Made by a program: the position numbers and the translations under genes | Shown here: positions 45,891 to 55,147 of the stretch, in pieces | Numbering within the stretch: position 1 is the first letter of the stretch | How the letters are laid out: each line of letters opens with the position of its first letter | Assembly (NCBI RefSeq): GCF_900104585.1 | Contig: NZ_FNVX01000006.1 | Coordinates: 620,001-684,000, forward strand | Source: Bacteroides ihuae | GTDB lineage: Bacteria; Bacteroidota; Bacteroidia; Bacteroidales; Bacteroidaceae | DNA: 64,000 nt | Reading direction: 5' to 3' | The notes under the pieces: model-generated | Told to the model about the DNA's origin: nothing | Seen by the model: only the letters and a program-made list of their open reading frames with translations | The model's database searches: none

Positions 45891-45907
45891 TTGCTTCTGT
45901 CTTTAAA

Positions 45908-45953
45908 AGACAAAAAGAACAATCCGAACAAAAGCAGTCCGAACGGTTCTTTC
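45908..45953 (-). terminator. Possible terminator after pyrE
   Basis: AAAGAAC (45914-45920) pairs with GTTCTTT (45946-45952); on the minus strand the stem is followed by TTTTTG. Repeated TCCGAAC units lie in the loop. The 25-base loop makes the call moderate. Confidence 0.4.
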
Positions 45954-45981
45954 CCATCTCTTTATTTATAAATAGATTTCT

Positions 45982-46620
45982 TTATTTTTCGGGTTCCCAA
46001 TGTGATGGGTCTTTACGCCATTCTTCCAATACGGCAACATCCGGTTCATCAATATACTCAGTACGAAGAGCCGCCTCAATTACTGCATCATAATTAGTCA
46101 ATGTTATCAACGGAACTTTTGCATCTTTAAAAGCTTTTATTGCAACATCAAACCCATAAGTAAATGCAGCTATCATGCCTATCACTTCACAACCGTCTCG
46201 GCGAATTGCCTCTACAGCTTTCAAACTGCTTCCACCTGTCGAGACAAGATCTTCAACAACTACCACCTTCATACCCGGACGTAACTCTCCTTCAATCAAA
46301 TTTTCCAGTCCATGATCCTTTGGAGCTGAGCGGATATAAACAAAAGGAAGATTCAATGCATCGGCCACTAAGGCCCCTTGAGGAATGGCTCCAGTAGCAA
46401 CACCTGCTATGGCATCAACTTGCCCAAAGCGTTCTAAAATAAGGCGAGTAATTTCAATTTTCACAAAATTACGAAGAGAAGGATAGGAAAGCGTCTTACG
46501 GTTATCACAATAAAACGGTGATTTCCACCCCGAAGCCCATGTAAACGGATTGGCCGGTTGCAGCTTAATAGCCTTAATCTTCAGTAACTTCTCTGCGAAT
46601 AATCTCTCTAACGTTTTCAT
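45982..46620 (-). CDS. pyrE: Orotate phosphoribosyltransferase
   Basis: A 212-residue type I phosphoribosyltransferase that makes orotidine 5'-phosphate from orotate and PRPP. The PRPP-binding motif is VVVVEDLVSTGGSS (about 119-132); the N-terminal NPFTWASGWKSPFYCDNR is a family hallmark. A TAnnTTTG -7 box lies upstream on the minus strand at 46650-46657. The neighbours have no pyrimidine role, as is usual in Bacteroides. Confidence 0.95.
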   Translation of the reverse strand: MKTLERLFAEKLLKIKAIKLQPANPFTWASGWKSPFYCDNRKTLSYPSLRNFVKIEITRLILERFGQVDAIAGVATGAIPQGALVADALNLPFVYIRSAPKDHGLENLIEGELRPGMKVVVVEDLVSTGGSSLKAVEAIRRDGCEVIGMIAAFTYGFDVAIKAFKDAKVPLITLTNYDAVIEAALRTEYIDEPDVAVLEEWRKDPSHWEPEK

Positions 46621-46649
46621 ACTAAACTAACTAAGATAATTATATGGCA

Positions 46650-46657
46650 CAAAAATA
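46650..46657 (-). promoter_or_regulatory. Putative -7 box of pyrE
   Basis: Minus-strand TATTTTTG matches TAnnTTTG and lies 30 bases before the pyrE start codon. Confidence 0.45.
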
Positions 46658-46721
46658 CGGAAACTGAACGAGAATGAAAAGAAGAACTCATATATTTTTT
46701 AAATAAAAATCCTATTTATGC

Positions 46722-47192
46722 TCATTCATCAGCCTCAGGCAGATTTACACAACGAATAATGTATTTCATCTCAAACCCTCGACTCATAGCGAAACGAATC
46801 AGTTTCGCTTTCAGATCGTAGTCATCTTTTGCACGAATGGTCCTACGTTTTGATATCAATAAATGAGATAAGGTAGCCAAATATTCTTCTTCATCAATGT
46901 CGTTTAGATATTTCGAAGCCGTTTCTAAGGGTATTTTTTTTAAATACAGTGCTTGCGCTATTTTCACTTTACCCCATTTCGAAAAGCGGAGCTTATCATC
47001 TACAAAAGCCCGACAATAGCGTTCGCTATCAATATACTTTTCCGCCTCTAGTCGAGCCAATATGCGTTCTATTACATCAGCCTCCAATCCCCATTTTTTT
47101 AGTTTGTCATCGATCTCCGACCGACAATGCTCAGCTGCACTGCAATAGAAAGCCACACGGCCCAATGCTTCCTTTTCAGTTATCATACTCAT
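46722..47192 (-). CDS. recX: RecX-family regulatory protein
   Basis: A 156-residue helical protein of the RecX family, which binds RecA filaments and limits recombination. The three-helix repeats are visible, with ERILARLEAEKYIDSERYCR and AFVDDKLRFSKWGKVKIAQAL as family-typical segments. The start overlaps the prmC stop codon by four bases (ATGA), so the two are translationally coupled. recA is not in the window. Confidence 0.88.
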   Translation of the reverse strand: MSMITEKEALGRVAFYCSAAEHCRSEIDDKLKKWGLEADVIERILARLEAEKYIDSERYCRAFVDDKLRFSKWGKVKIAQALYLKKIPLETASKYLNDIDEEEYLATLSHLLISKRRTIRAKDDYDLKAKLIRFAMSRGFEMKYIIRCVNLPEADE

Positions 47193-48022
47193 CGGCTAGC
47201 TTTTACAATTCTGTCTTTCCCAAATAAATCCTTTATCACACACACATCTCGATAACCCAACTCTGTGAGCATAAAAGATGTCTCAATTCCATAAGCCTGA
47301 TTAATCTCAAAATAAAGACTTCCTCCCAAAGACAAAAGACTCAGACCCAGTGAAGCAATACGTCGATAAAATAATAACGGATCGTCATCCATCACAAACA
47401 AAGCCATCTCTGGTTCCCAATTCAGTACATGAGCGTCCATCTCTTCTTTTTCGGCAATAGTAACATAGGGTGGGTTACTAACGATCACGTCATATCTTTC
47501 TTCATTTAAAATTTCAGTAAATACATCTTTATTGGAAAATGTCACTGAAGTTCCTAGGCAAACATTATTCCGTTCCGCAATTGCCAATGCTTCATCAGAT
47601 ACATCCCACGCCGAAACGGTAGCCAAGGGCAAATATTTTGCTATTGTGATAGCGATGCATCCTGTACCGGTACCTATATCTAAAACTCGTTTTACCGAAG
47701 GATTCTCTTTAATGATTAAATCAACCAATTCTTCCGTTTCGGGACGAGGAATTAAAACTCCGGGAGCAACTTCAAATTTGAAACCGAAGAAATCAGCATT
47801 TCCACGAATGTATTGAATCGGTTCATTATTACGCAAACGCCCCAGAATAGTTTCCAGATCTTTTTCTTTCTTTTGAGATAAATCAATATCTTTGCCAGAA
47901 TAAAAGTCAATCGCATCCATGCCAAGAAGGTCTAGGCAAATAATTTTCGCAAGACTTTGCAACTCTGAAAGCGTATAAGAGCCTTGTAAAGATTGACGGA
48001 TGTATAAAGATAGACGATTCAT
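47189..48022 (-). CDS. prmC: Release factor glutamine methyltransferase
   Basis: A 277-residue SAM-dependent methyltransferase that modifies the GGQ glutamine of peptide release factors. The N-terminal helical domain spans about 1-85. The SAM motif VLDIGTGTGCIAITIAKYL (about 115-133) and the catalytic NPPY (about residue 183, IVSNPPYV) are intact. It heads the prmC-recX pair, with a TAnnTTTG promoter just upstream. Confidence 0.95.
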   Translation of the reverse strand: MNRLSLYIRQSLQGSYTLSELQSLAKIICLDLLGMDAIDFYSGKDIDLSQKKEKDLETILGRLRNNEPIQYIRGNADFFGFKFEVAPGVLIPRPETEELVDLIIKENPSVKRVLDIGTGTGCIAITIAKYLPLATVSAWDVSDEALAIAERNNVCLGTSVTFSNKDVFTEILNEERYDVIVSNPPYVTIAEKEEMDAHVLNWEPEMALFVMDDDPLLFYRRIASLGLSLLSLGGSLYFEINQAYGIETSFMLTELGYRDVCVIKDLFGKDRIVKASR

Positions 48023-48042
48023 GTTTTTACAATTTTTATGTG

Positions 48043-48050
48043 CAAAAGTA
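48043..48050 (-). promoter_or_regulatory. Putative -7 box of prmC-recX
   Basis: Minus-strand TACTTTTG matches TAnnTTTG and lies 21 bases before the prmC ATG, in the short divergent gap with ribD. Confidence 0.5.
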
Positions 48051-48077
48051 ATAATTTTACAGATACAAGCCTAAAAG

Positions 48078-49121
48078 ATGGGAGAAGAAAAGTATATAAG
48101 GCGATGCATTCAGCTGGCAAAAAATGGCCACAGCCATACTTCGCCTAACCCAATGGTAGGAGCCGTTATCGTATGCGACGATAAAATAATAGGAGAAGGC
48201 TATCACGCTAAATGCGGCGGACCACATGCTGAAGTGAACGCTATTAATTCCGTAAAAGATCAATCGTTACTAAAACGATCGACGATATACGTCAGCTTAG
48301 AACCATGCTCTCATTATGGTAAAACCCCGCCTTGCGCTGACCTTATCATAAGCAAAGAAATACCAAGAGTCATTGTTGGTTGCCAAGATCCCTTTAAGGA
48401 AGTGGCCGGGCGTGGCATTAAAAGAATACGTGATGCAGGAAGAGAAGTCATCGTTGGGATTTTAGAAGATGAGTGTGCAAGCTTAATAAAGCCATTCATA
48501 ACCTTTAATACACTCCGTAGACCATACATTACCCTTAAATGGGCTGAATCATCGGATGGGTATATAGATCTTTACCGAAACAGTGGCTCACCTGCCATTC
48601 TATCAACCGATTTAACCGCAATGTTAGTACACAAAAAAAGGGCAGAGTCCAATGCCATCATGGTGGGAACCCAAACAGCCCGTTTAGATAATCCTCTACT
48701 CACCGTACGGGATTGGCATGGTGCCAATCCAATGCGAGTAGTCATCGATCGCACTTTATCATTAAATAATTCGTTGCATATTTTTAACAACGGTATTCCT
48801 ACCCTTGTCTTCACGGCAAAATACCGGTTTAAAGAGAATAGAACCGAGTATATCACCATTGACTTCAGCGCAAACATTCTGCCTCAAATTTTAACAGCTT
48901 TATACACTAGAAAAGTGCAATCTCTTTTTGTTGAGGGCGGAAGCATTCTACTTCAATCGTTCATCAATGAAGGTTTATGGGACGAAATTTATATAGAGAA
49001 AAGTACCAAGTCGTTGAAATCCGGAGTGAAATCTCCCCAGATAAAGGATAAAAAGAGCCATTCCGTCGAGAAACACTTTGGAGTTAACATTTACCATTAT
49101 GCCAACGAAGAAGATCAATAG
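48078..49121 (+). CDS. ribD: Bifunctional riboflavin deaminase/reductase
   Basis: A 347-residue two-domain enzyme of riboflavin synthesis. The N-terminal deaminase (about 1-145) has the zinc site HAEVNAI and EPCSHYGKTPPCADL; the C-terminal reductase (about 150-340) contains GTQTARLDNPLLTVRDW and FVEGGSILLQSFINEGLWDE. The last 25 residues are basic and probably disordered. It is divergent from prmC with a 55-base gap. Confidence 0.95.
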   Translation: MGEEKYIRRCIQLAKNGHSHTSPNPMVGAVIVCDDKIIGEGYHAKCGGPHAEVNAINSVKDQSLLKRSTIYVSLEPCSHYGKTPPCADLIISKEIPRVIVGCQDPFKEVAGRGIKRIRDAGREVIVGILEDECASLIKPFITFNTLRRPYITLKWAESSDGYIDLYRNSGSPAILSTDLTAMLVHKKRAESNAIMVGTQTARLDNPLLTVRDWHGANPMRVVIDRTLSLNNSLHIFNNGIPTLVFTAKYRFKENRTEYITIDFSANILPQILTALYTRKVQSLFVEGGSILLQSFINEGLWDEIYIEKSTKSLKSGVKSPQIKDKKSHSVEKHFGVNIYHYANEEDQ

Positions 49122-49221
49122 AGAGTCTCTAGAATAGAATTTCTATCGACAAAAACAGCATTATTATCTATAATTTTATATAAAACTTACCGACAACGTT
49201 CAATATAGAGAAAATTGTTCC

Positions 49222-49229
49222 TATTTTTG
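49222..49229 (+). promoter_or_regulatory. Putative -7 box upstream of the truncated lipoprotein
   Basis: TATTTTTG matches TAnnTTTG, 28 bases before the ATG at 49258. Confidence 0.45.
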
Positions 49230-49257
49230 CAACTTGTAAATAAACAAAATTTCTCAA

Positions 49258-49587
49258 ATGAAAATAAAGCTTGTATCAGTAATCGTAATGTCCTTACTAG
49301 TATCGCTCACTATTACTTCGTGTCTCAGCACAGGCAATGAAAAGATAGAATATAGTTCTGACGACACAATCAATGCTTTTGCCCTCAGCGCCGTAGGAGG
49401 GGTAAATTACGCTTTTACGATCGATCAAGCCAACAATAAAATACACAATATAAATTCTATACATTTGGTGGAAATTTCAGCTCATTTTATCAATCAAAAG
49501 AAGGTTTTGCATGGAACAAGAGTGAAAAGAAAGTTCTTTTTTCCTGGAGAGTTTAGCGAAAGAGAATTAATAGACTTAGCTTCTTAA
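49258..49587 (+). pseudogene. Truncated DUF6242-like lipoprotein gene
   Basis: A 109-residue reading frame. Residues 1-62 look like the start of a Bacteroides DUF6242-type lipoprotein: a lipobox cysteine at residue 22 (TITSC), then IEYSSDDTINAFALSAVGG and NYAFTIDQANNKIHNI. After about residue 66 the sequence loses this character and ends in a basic, unrelated tail (GTRVKRKFFFPGEFSERELI). Family members are usually several hundred residues long. This suggests that a deletion or rearrangement removed most of the gene. A short functional lipoprotein remains possible, as the promoter and signal peptide are intact. Confidence 0.55.
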
Positions 49588-49669
49588 TAATATAATTAAT
49601 CCGTTCGTCGTTTCAAAACAACCATATTGTACAATTTTACAAATGTAGAGAATGTAACAACTGAATAAA

Positions 49670-50404
49670 ATGCCAAATAAAGAGCAAATAGATTTAAACC
49701 ACATACCTCAGCACGTAGCTATCATAATGGATGGTAACGGAAGATGGGCCAAGCAGCATGGGCGAGAGCGTAGCTATGGGCATCAAGCCGGAGCGGAAAC
49801 GGTGCATATCATAGCCGAAGAAGCTGCTCGAATAGGCATTAAATACCTCACGCTCTATACTTTCTCGACTGAGAACTGGAGCAGACCAACTGATGAGGTA
49901 GCTACATTGATGAGTCTACTTATTGATTCAATAGAGGAAGAGATATTCATGAAAAACAACATTAGCTTTCACATTATTGGCGACATAAATAAACTCCCGG
50001 AAGATGTACAGAAACGATTGTACGATTGTGTCAAGCATACATCCTCAAATACAGGAATGTGTCTCGTATTGGCTCTTAGTTACTCATCACGTTGGGAAAT
50101 AACAAACGCAGTACGCAATATCGCATTACAAGTTCAGAGAGGAGAGATATCATCCGAAAAAATAGACAGCGATTGTGTCTCAGCACATTTAGTTACTAGT
50201 TTCATGCCTGACCCCGATTTATTGATCCGTACCGGAGGTGAAGTCCGACTAAGTAATTACCTACTATGGCAATGTGCTTATTCCGAACTATATTTTTGTG
50301 AGACCTTTTGGCCAGATTTTAAGGAGGATGAATTTCAAAAAGCAATTTGTGATTATCAAAAAAGAGAACGCCGCTTCGGCAAAACTAGCGAGCAGGTTAG
50401 CTAA
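49670..50404 (+). CDS. uppS: Undecaprenyl diphosphate synthase (isoprenyl transferase)
   Basis: A 244-residue cis-prenyltransferase that makes the C55 carrier lipid for cell-wall synthesis. The catalytic aspartate lies in [20 protein letters not shown] (about residue 20), and [15 protein letters not shown] and AYSELYF (about 188-210) are the C-terminal signatures. It starts an envelope cluster, 34 bases before bamA. Confidence 0.96.
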   Translation: MPNKEQIDLNHIPQHVAIIMDGNGRWAKQHGRERSYGHQAGAETVHIIAEEAARIGIKYLTLYTFSTENWSRPTDEVATLMSLLIDSIEEEIFMKNNISFHIIGDINKLPEDVQKRLYDCVKHTSSNTGMCLVLALSYSSRWEITNAVRNIALQVQRGEISSEKIDSDCVSAHLVTSFMPDPDLLIRTGGEVRLSNYLLWQCAYSELYFCETFWPDFKEDEFQKAICDYQKRERRFGKTSEQVS

Positions 50405-50438
50405 TTATTAGAACTTATAACCAAAACACATAATTTAA

Positions 50439-53030
50439 ATGTATTATCGTATTTCTGCCATATTCATAACATTTATAAGCCTATTTAGCTTGGCTACTTC
50501 GGGCATTGCACAGAATGTAACTACTACAGATGAATCATCAAAGCCTGTTATCCTATACTCAGGTACGCCTAAGAAATACGAGATAGGCGGAATAAAAGTC
50601 TCTGGAGTGAAGAACTATGAGGACTATGTCCTAATCGGATTATCGGGACTCTCAATAGGCCAAACCATCACAATTCCGGGAGATGAAATAACACAGGCAA
50701 TCAAACGTTATTGGAAACATGGCCTTTTTTCTAATGCCTCCATTACCGCAGAGAAAATAGAAGGAAGTAAAATATTCCTAAAAATAAATCTAACCCAACG
50801 CCCTCGTATTTCAGATATACGTTATAATGGGGTTAAGAAGTCTGAAAGAGAAGATTTGGAAACAAAGCTTGGTCTTGTAAAAGGCAGCCAAATCACGCCA
50901 AACTTAACAGACCGTGCCAAAACGCTTATAAAAAGATATTTTGATGACAAAGGTTTTAAGAATGCAGACGTAGTCATAGCACAGAAAGATGATACAGCCA
51001 ATGAAAACCAAGTCATAGTATATGTCAATATCGACAAAAAAGAAAAAATAAAAATTCATAAAATCACCATTGTAGGCAATAAAGCGATCAAGACTGCAAA
51101 GCTTAAAAAAGTGATGAAGAAGACGAATGAAAAAGGAAAGATTATGAATCTGTTCCGCACTAAGAAATTCGTAAATGAGAACTATGCAGCCGACAAACAA
51201 CTTATTATAGACAAATATAACGAACTAGGATATCGTGATGCACGTATTGTCGTGGATAGCGTATCTCCATACAATGAAAAGACTGTAAATGTATTCTTGA
51301 AATTGGAAGAAGGTGATAAATATTATCTTCGGAAGATTGACTGGGTAGGAAACACATTATATCCCTCGGAACAATTGAGCTACTTGCTGCGAATGAAAAA
51401 AGGTGATGTGTACAATCAGAAATTACTTAACGAACGTATATCCTCGGATGATGATGCCATTGGCAACTTATATTATAATAACGGATACTTGTTCTATAAC
51501 CTTGATCCGGTTGAAGTAAATATAGATAATGACTCAATTGACCTTGAAATGAGAATATACGAAGGGCGTCAGGCAAGCATTAGCAAAGTGAAGATAAATG
51601 GCAACGACCGTGTTTATGAAAATGTAATACGTAGAGAGCTTCGTACCCGTCCAGGCCAATTATTTAGTAAAGAGGATTTAATGCGCTCTATGCGCGAGCT
51701 TCAACAGATGGGACATTTTGACCCAGAAAACATAAAACCAGATGTTCAGCCAAATCAGGAAAATGGTACGGTAGACATCGCATTCGACCTCGTGTCAAAA
51801 GCTAATGATCAAGTAGAATTCTCAGCTGGTTGGGGGCAAACAGGAGTAATAGGTAAATTGAGTTTAAAGTTTACCAACTTCTCTTTACCTAATTTATTAC
51901 GCCCGGGAGAAAACTATCGTGGAATTCTGCCACAAGGAGATGGGCAAACTCTTACTATTAGCGGACAAACCAACGCCAAATATTATCAATCATATAGCAT
52001 TTCTTTCTTGGACCCTTGGTTTGGCGGTAAACGTCCGAATTCATTCTCTGTATCTGCTTTCTACTCAAAGCAATCAAATGTAAGTAACAGTTACTATGGC
52101 TCAAGCTACCAAACTAACAACTATAACAATGGCTATGGTAGTAGCTACTCGAACTATTCCGATCCCAGCAAATATATCCAGATGTTTGGACTTTCTTTAG
52201 GGTGGGGAAAACGATTGAATTGGCCGGACGACTATTTCACTCTTTCGGCTGAGCTTTCTTATCAAAGATATATCTTGAAAGATTGGAGCTATTTTCCAGT
52301 GACAGATGGGAAATGTAATAATATAAGTTTGAACCTTACATTAGCGAGAAGCTCTACTGATAACCCTCTATATCCTCGTCAAGGATCGGATTTCTCATTA
52401 TCGGTGCAGGTAACCCCTCCTTACTCACTGTTCGATGGCGTCAACTACAATTCATACAATTTAAGTAATCAAGATGATGTGAACAAAATGCATAGATGGG
52501 TAGAGTATCATAAATGGAAGTTGAAATCAAAGACTTACACAGCGTTTACGTCAGGAGCTAAAACTCCAGTTCTTATGACTCGTGCAGATTTTGGGCTCTT
52601 AGGACATTTCAATAGCCACAAAAGATCTCCATTCGAAACATTCGACATGGGAGGAGACGGTATGACTGGTTACTCTAGCTATGCCACCGAAAGTGTCGGT
52701 CTTCGTGGTTATGAGAACAGCTCTTTAACCCCTTATGGCAAGGAAGGATATGCATATACTCGCTTAGGATTGGAATTACGATACCCTTTAATGCTTGAGA
52801 CTAGTACAAGTATCTATGCTCTTACCTTCCTTGAAGCTGGTAACGCATGGCATGATATTAAAAACTTCAATCCGCTTGAATTGAAACGTTCGGCCGGAGT
52901 AGGTGTCCGCATCTTCTTACCAATGATCGGTATGATGGGTATTGACTGGGCTTATGGCTTCGACAAAGTATTTGGATCGAAACAATATGGTGGAAGTCAA
53001 TTCCATTTTATCTTAGGACAAGAATTCTAA
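50439..53030 (+). CDS. bamA: Outer-membrane protein assembly factor BamA
   Basis: An 863-residue Omp85 protein. After a signal peptide (about 1-24) come five POTRA domains (about 45-440) and a C-terminal beta-barrel ending in FHFILGQEF. The VGLRGYENSSL segment (about 749-759) is the conserved RGY/F-type lid motif. It inserts beta-barrel proteins into the outer membrane. An extracellular-loop-like stretch near residues 545-575 is very rich in Tyr, Ser and Asn. It is followed by two periplasmic chaperone genes of the OmpH type. Confidence 0.95.
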   Translation: MYYRISAIFITFISLFSLATSGIAQNVTTTDESSKPVILYSGTPKKYEIGGIKVSGVKNYEDYVLIGLSGLSIGQTITIPGDEITQAIKRYWKHGLFSNASITAEKIEGSKIFLKINLTQRPRISDIRYNGVKKSEREDLETKLGLVKGSQITPNLTDRAKTLIKRYFDDKGFKNADVVIAQKDDTANENQVIVYVNIDKKEKIKIHKITIVGNKAIKTAKLKKVMKKTNEKGKIMNLFRTKKFVNENYAADKQLIIDKYNELGYRDARIVVDSVSPYNEKTVNVFLKLEEGDKYYLRKIDWVGNTLYPSEQLSYLLRMKKGDVYNQKLLNERISSDDDAIGNLYYNNGYLFYNLDPVEVNIDNDSIDLEMRIYEGRQASISKVKINGNDRVYENVIRRELRTRPGQLFSKEDLMRSMRELQQMGHFDPENIKPDVQPNQENGTVDIAFDLVSKANDQVEFSAGWGQTGVIGKLSLKFTNFSLPNLLRPGENYRGILPQGDGQTLTISGQTNAKYYQSYSISFLDPWFGGKRPNSFSVSAFYSKQSNVSNSYYGSSYQTNNYNNGYGSSYSNYSDPSKYIQMFGLSLGWGKRLNWPDDYFTLSAELSYQRYILKDWSYFPVTDGKCNNISLNLTLARSSTDNPLYPRQGSDFSLSVQVTPPYSLFDGVNYNSYNLSNQDDVNKMHRWVEYHKWKLKSKTYTAFTSGAKTPVLMTRADFGLLGHFNSHKRSPFETFDMGGDGMTGYSSYATESVGLRGYENSSLTPYGKEGYAYTRLGLELRYPLMLETSTSIYALTFLEAGNAWHDIKNFNPLELKRSAGVGVRIFLPMIGMMGIDWAYGFDKVFGSKQYGGSQFHFILGQEF

Positions 53031-53054
53031 TTGTTTCATAAAAAACTAAGCGCA

Positions 53055-53570
53055 ATGAAAAAATCGGTTCTATTAATTATTTTGTTACTTGCCTCAGGCA
53101 TAACAGCAAGCGCACAAAAATTCGCCTTGATAGATATGGAGTATATCCTGAAAAATATCCCGGCTTACGAAAGTGCAAACGAACAATTGAATCAAACTTC
53201 CACTAAATGGCAAAGTGAAGTGGAAGCCTCAACAAAAGAAGCTCAAGCGATGTATAAAAAGTATCAATCGGAAGCAAAATCTCTCTCAGAAGAACAAAGA
53301 ACAAAAAGAGAGGAAACGATTGTAGCTAAAGAAAAAATAATAGCTGAGTTGAAACGAAAATATTTTGGACAGGATGGTGAGCTTTTTAAGCAAAGAGAGA
53401 GCTTTATTAAGCCTATACAAGATCAAATTTATAATGCAGTGAAAGAAATAGCTGAATTAAAAGGATACTCAGTAGTTCTAGATAGAGCTTCTGCTACAAG
53501 TATAATCTTTGCCTCTCCACGCATTGATATTAGCAATGAAATATTAGCGAAATTAGGATATTCAAATTAA
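53055..53570 (+). CDS. OmpH/Skp-family periplasmic chaperone, copy 1
   Basis: A 171-residue protein with a signal peptide (MKKSVLLIILLLASGITASA) and a long charged coiled-coil (about 35-120) of the OmpH/Skp type. It should hold unfolded outer-membrane proteins in the periplasm for BamA. I chose the ATG at 53055, at the signal peptide, over an in-frame TTG that directly follows bamA. A second gene of the same length lies 58 bases downstream; the two differ in sequence, so this is an old duplication. Confidence 0.9.
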   Translation: MKKSVLLIILLLASGITASAQKFALIDMEYILKNIPAYESANEQLNQTSTKWQSEVEASTKEAQAMYKKYQSEAKSLSEEQRTKREETIVAKEKIIAELKRKYFGQDGELFKQRESFIKPIQDQIYNAVKEIAELKGYSVVLDRASATSIIFASPRIDISNEILAKLGYSN

Positions 53571-53628
53571 TTTCATACATTTGCATCCAAGAATACAAAA
53601 AATAATCATTAAAACAAATAATTTAATT

Positions 53629-54144
53629 ATGCTTAAAAAAATTGCACTCGCAATTATGTTCATCCTTCCGATGGGCGTATCTGCACAAACTCTTAAATTT
53701 GGGCACGTTGTATCCAACGAGATCATTACGGCTATGCCGGAATTTGCAAAAGCTCAAGCCGATCTACAGGCATTAGAGAAGAAATACACAGAGGAAATTC
53801 AGAGAACAAGCGAAGAGTTCAACAAAAAGTATCAGGAATATCAACAAGCAGTGCAGAAAGACTCTCTGCCTCAAAATATTGCTGAAAGAAGACAAAAAGA
53901 ACTGCAGGATATGATGCAAAGAAGCGAGCAATTTCAACAAGAAGCTCAGCAAAACATGCAAAAAGCTCAAACAGATTTGATGGCACCTATCTCTAAAAAA
54001 GTAGATGAAGCTATTAAAGCAGTAGGTGAAGCTGAAGGCTTAACTTATATTTTCGATCTTGCAAGAACAGCTATTCCCTACGTTAATGAAAAGACTAGTA
54101 TTAATGTAACTTCTCTTGTAAAAGCGAAACTTGGTTTGAAATAA
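53629..54144 (+). CDS. OmpH/Skp-family periplasmic chaperone, copy 2
   Basis: A 171-residue protein with a signal peptide (MLKKIALAIMFILPMGVSAQ) and a Gln/Lys/Glu-rich coiled-coil (about 38-130), as in OmpH/Skp. The head strands KFGHVVSNEIITAMPEF and YIFDLARTAIPYV match the trimerisation core of Skp. The ATG at 53629 is chosen because the signal peptide begins there. A strong terminator follows at 54171-54212, so it ends the uppS-bamA-ompH-ompH transcript. Confidence 0.9.
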   Translation: MLKKIALAIMFILPMGVSAQTLKFGHVVSNEIITAMPEFAKAQADLQALEKKYTEEIQRTSEEFNKKYQEYQQAVQKDSLPQNIAERRQKELQDMMQRSEQFQQEAQQNMQKAQTDLMAPISKKVDEAIKAVGEAEGLTYIFDLARTAIPYVNEKTSINVTSLVKAKLGLK

Positions 54145-54170
54145 TATCCTCAAAAACACAAAACGCGGAT

Positions 54171-54212
54171 AACGCGGATAGAGCGAAAATTCGTTCTATC
54201 CGCGTTTTTTTA
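54171..54212 (+). terminator. Intrinsic terminator after the ompH pair
   Basis: AACGCGGATAG (54171-54181) pairs perfectly with CTATCCGCGTT (54196-54206), extended inward through AGCGA/TCGTT, and followed by a run of T to 54211. An extra copy of AACGCGGAT lies directly before the hairpin. murI starts only 23 bases later. Confidence 0.9.
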
Positions 54213-54234
54213 CATGCTTTTAAACTTAAAAACG

Positions 54235-55077
54235 ATGAAGCAGGATTTACCTACAATTCCGGGACCTATCGGAGTCTTTGACTCAGGTTACGGAGGATTA
54301 ACTATTTTGAAGCAAATCAGAGAGACTCTTCCTGAATATGATTACATTTATTTGGGAGATAATGCTCGTACTCCTTACGGTACTCGATCATTTGAAGTGG
54401 TATACGAGTTTACCCGCCAAGCTGTAGAAAAGCTATTTGAAATGGGATGTCACCTCGTCATATTAGCTTGCAACACAGCGTCGGCAAAGGCTCTTAGAAG
54501 TATACAAATAAACGATTTGCCTTGTTCAGACCCAGCAAGAAGGGTATTGGGCGTTATTCGTCCAACAGTAGAGTGTATTGGAGAGATAACTAAGAGTCGG
54601 CATGTCGGAGTACTTGCCACAACTGGTACAATTAAATCAGATTCTTATCCACTTGAGATACACAAGCTATTTCCTGATATTACAGTAAGTGGAGAAGCTT
54701 CTCCAATGTGGGTACCATTAGTAGAGAACAATGAAGCAGAGAGTGCAGGTGCAGACTACTTCATAAGAAAAAGCATAGACCAACTCATTAGCAAGGATTC
54801 TCTAATTGACACGGTTATTCTAGGTTGTACGCACTACCCCTTGCTCCTTTCTAAAATAGAACAATACATGCCTGAAGGGATAAAGATTGTGACCCAAGGA
54901 AACTATGTAGCCAGCAGCCTGAAAAATTATCTCCAACGACATCCTGAGATAGATGAAAAATGCACAAAATGCAAAAGCACCATCTTTTGCACAACTGAGG
55001 CGGAAGATAAATTCTCTGAATCAGCATCGATCTTCTTAAATGAAAACATTTCCGTACAAAGAATATCACTGGAATAA
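54235..55077 (+). CDS. murI: Glutamate racemase
   Basis: A 280-residue cofactor-independent racemase that provides D-glutamate for peptidoglycan. The two catalytic cysteines are in LACNTASAKAL (about residue 78) and LGCTHYPLL (about residue 193), with the N-terminal IGVFDSGYGGLT motif. The ATG at 54235 gives normal length. It lies directly after a strong terminator, so it depends on read-through or a promoter that I cannot see. The last 40 residues contain extra cysteines (KCTKCKSTIFC). Confidence 0.95.
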   Translation: MKQDLPTIPGPIGVFDSGYGGLTILKQIRETLPEYDYIYLGDNARTPYGTRSFEVVYEFTRQAVEKLFEMGCHLVILACNTASAKALRSIQINDLPCSDPARRVLGVIRPTVECIGEITKSRHVGVLATTGTIKSDSYPLEIHKLFPDITVSGEASPMWVPLVENNEAESAGADYFIRKSIDQLISKDSLIDTVILGCTHYPLLLSKIEQYMPEGIKIVTQGNYVASSLKNYLQRHPEIDEKCTKCKSTIFCTTEAEDKFSESASIFLNENISVQRISLE

Positions 55078-55147
55078 TGATTCACATAACATTATACAGA
55101 GTTGTTTGTTATACTAATAATAAATAACCTATTAATAAACAGGCACC

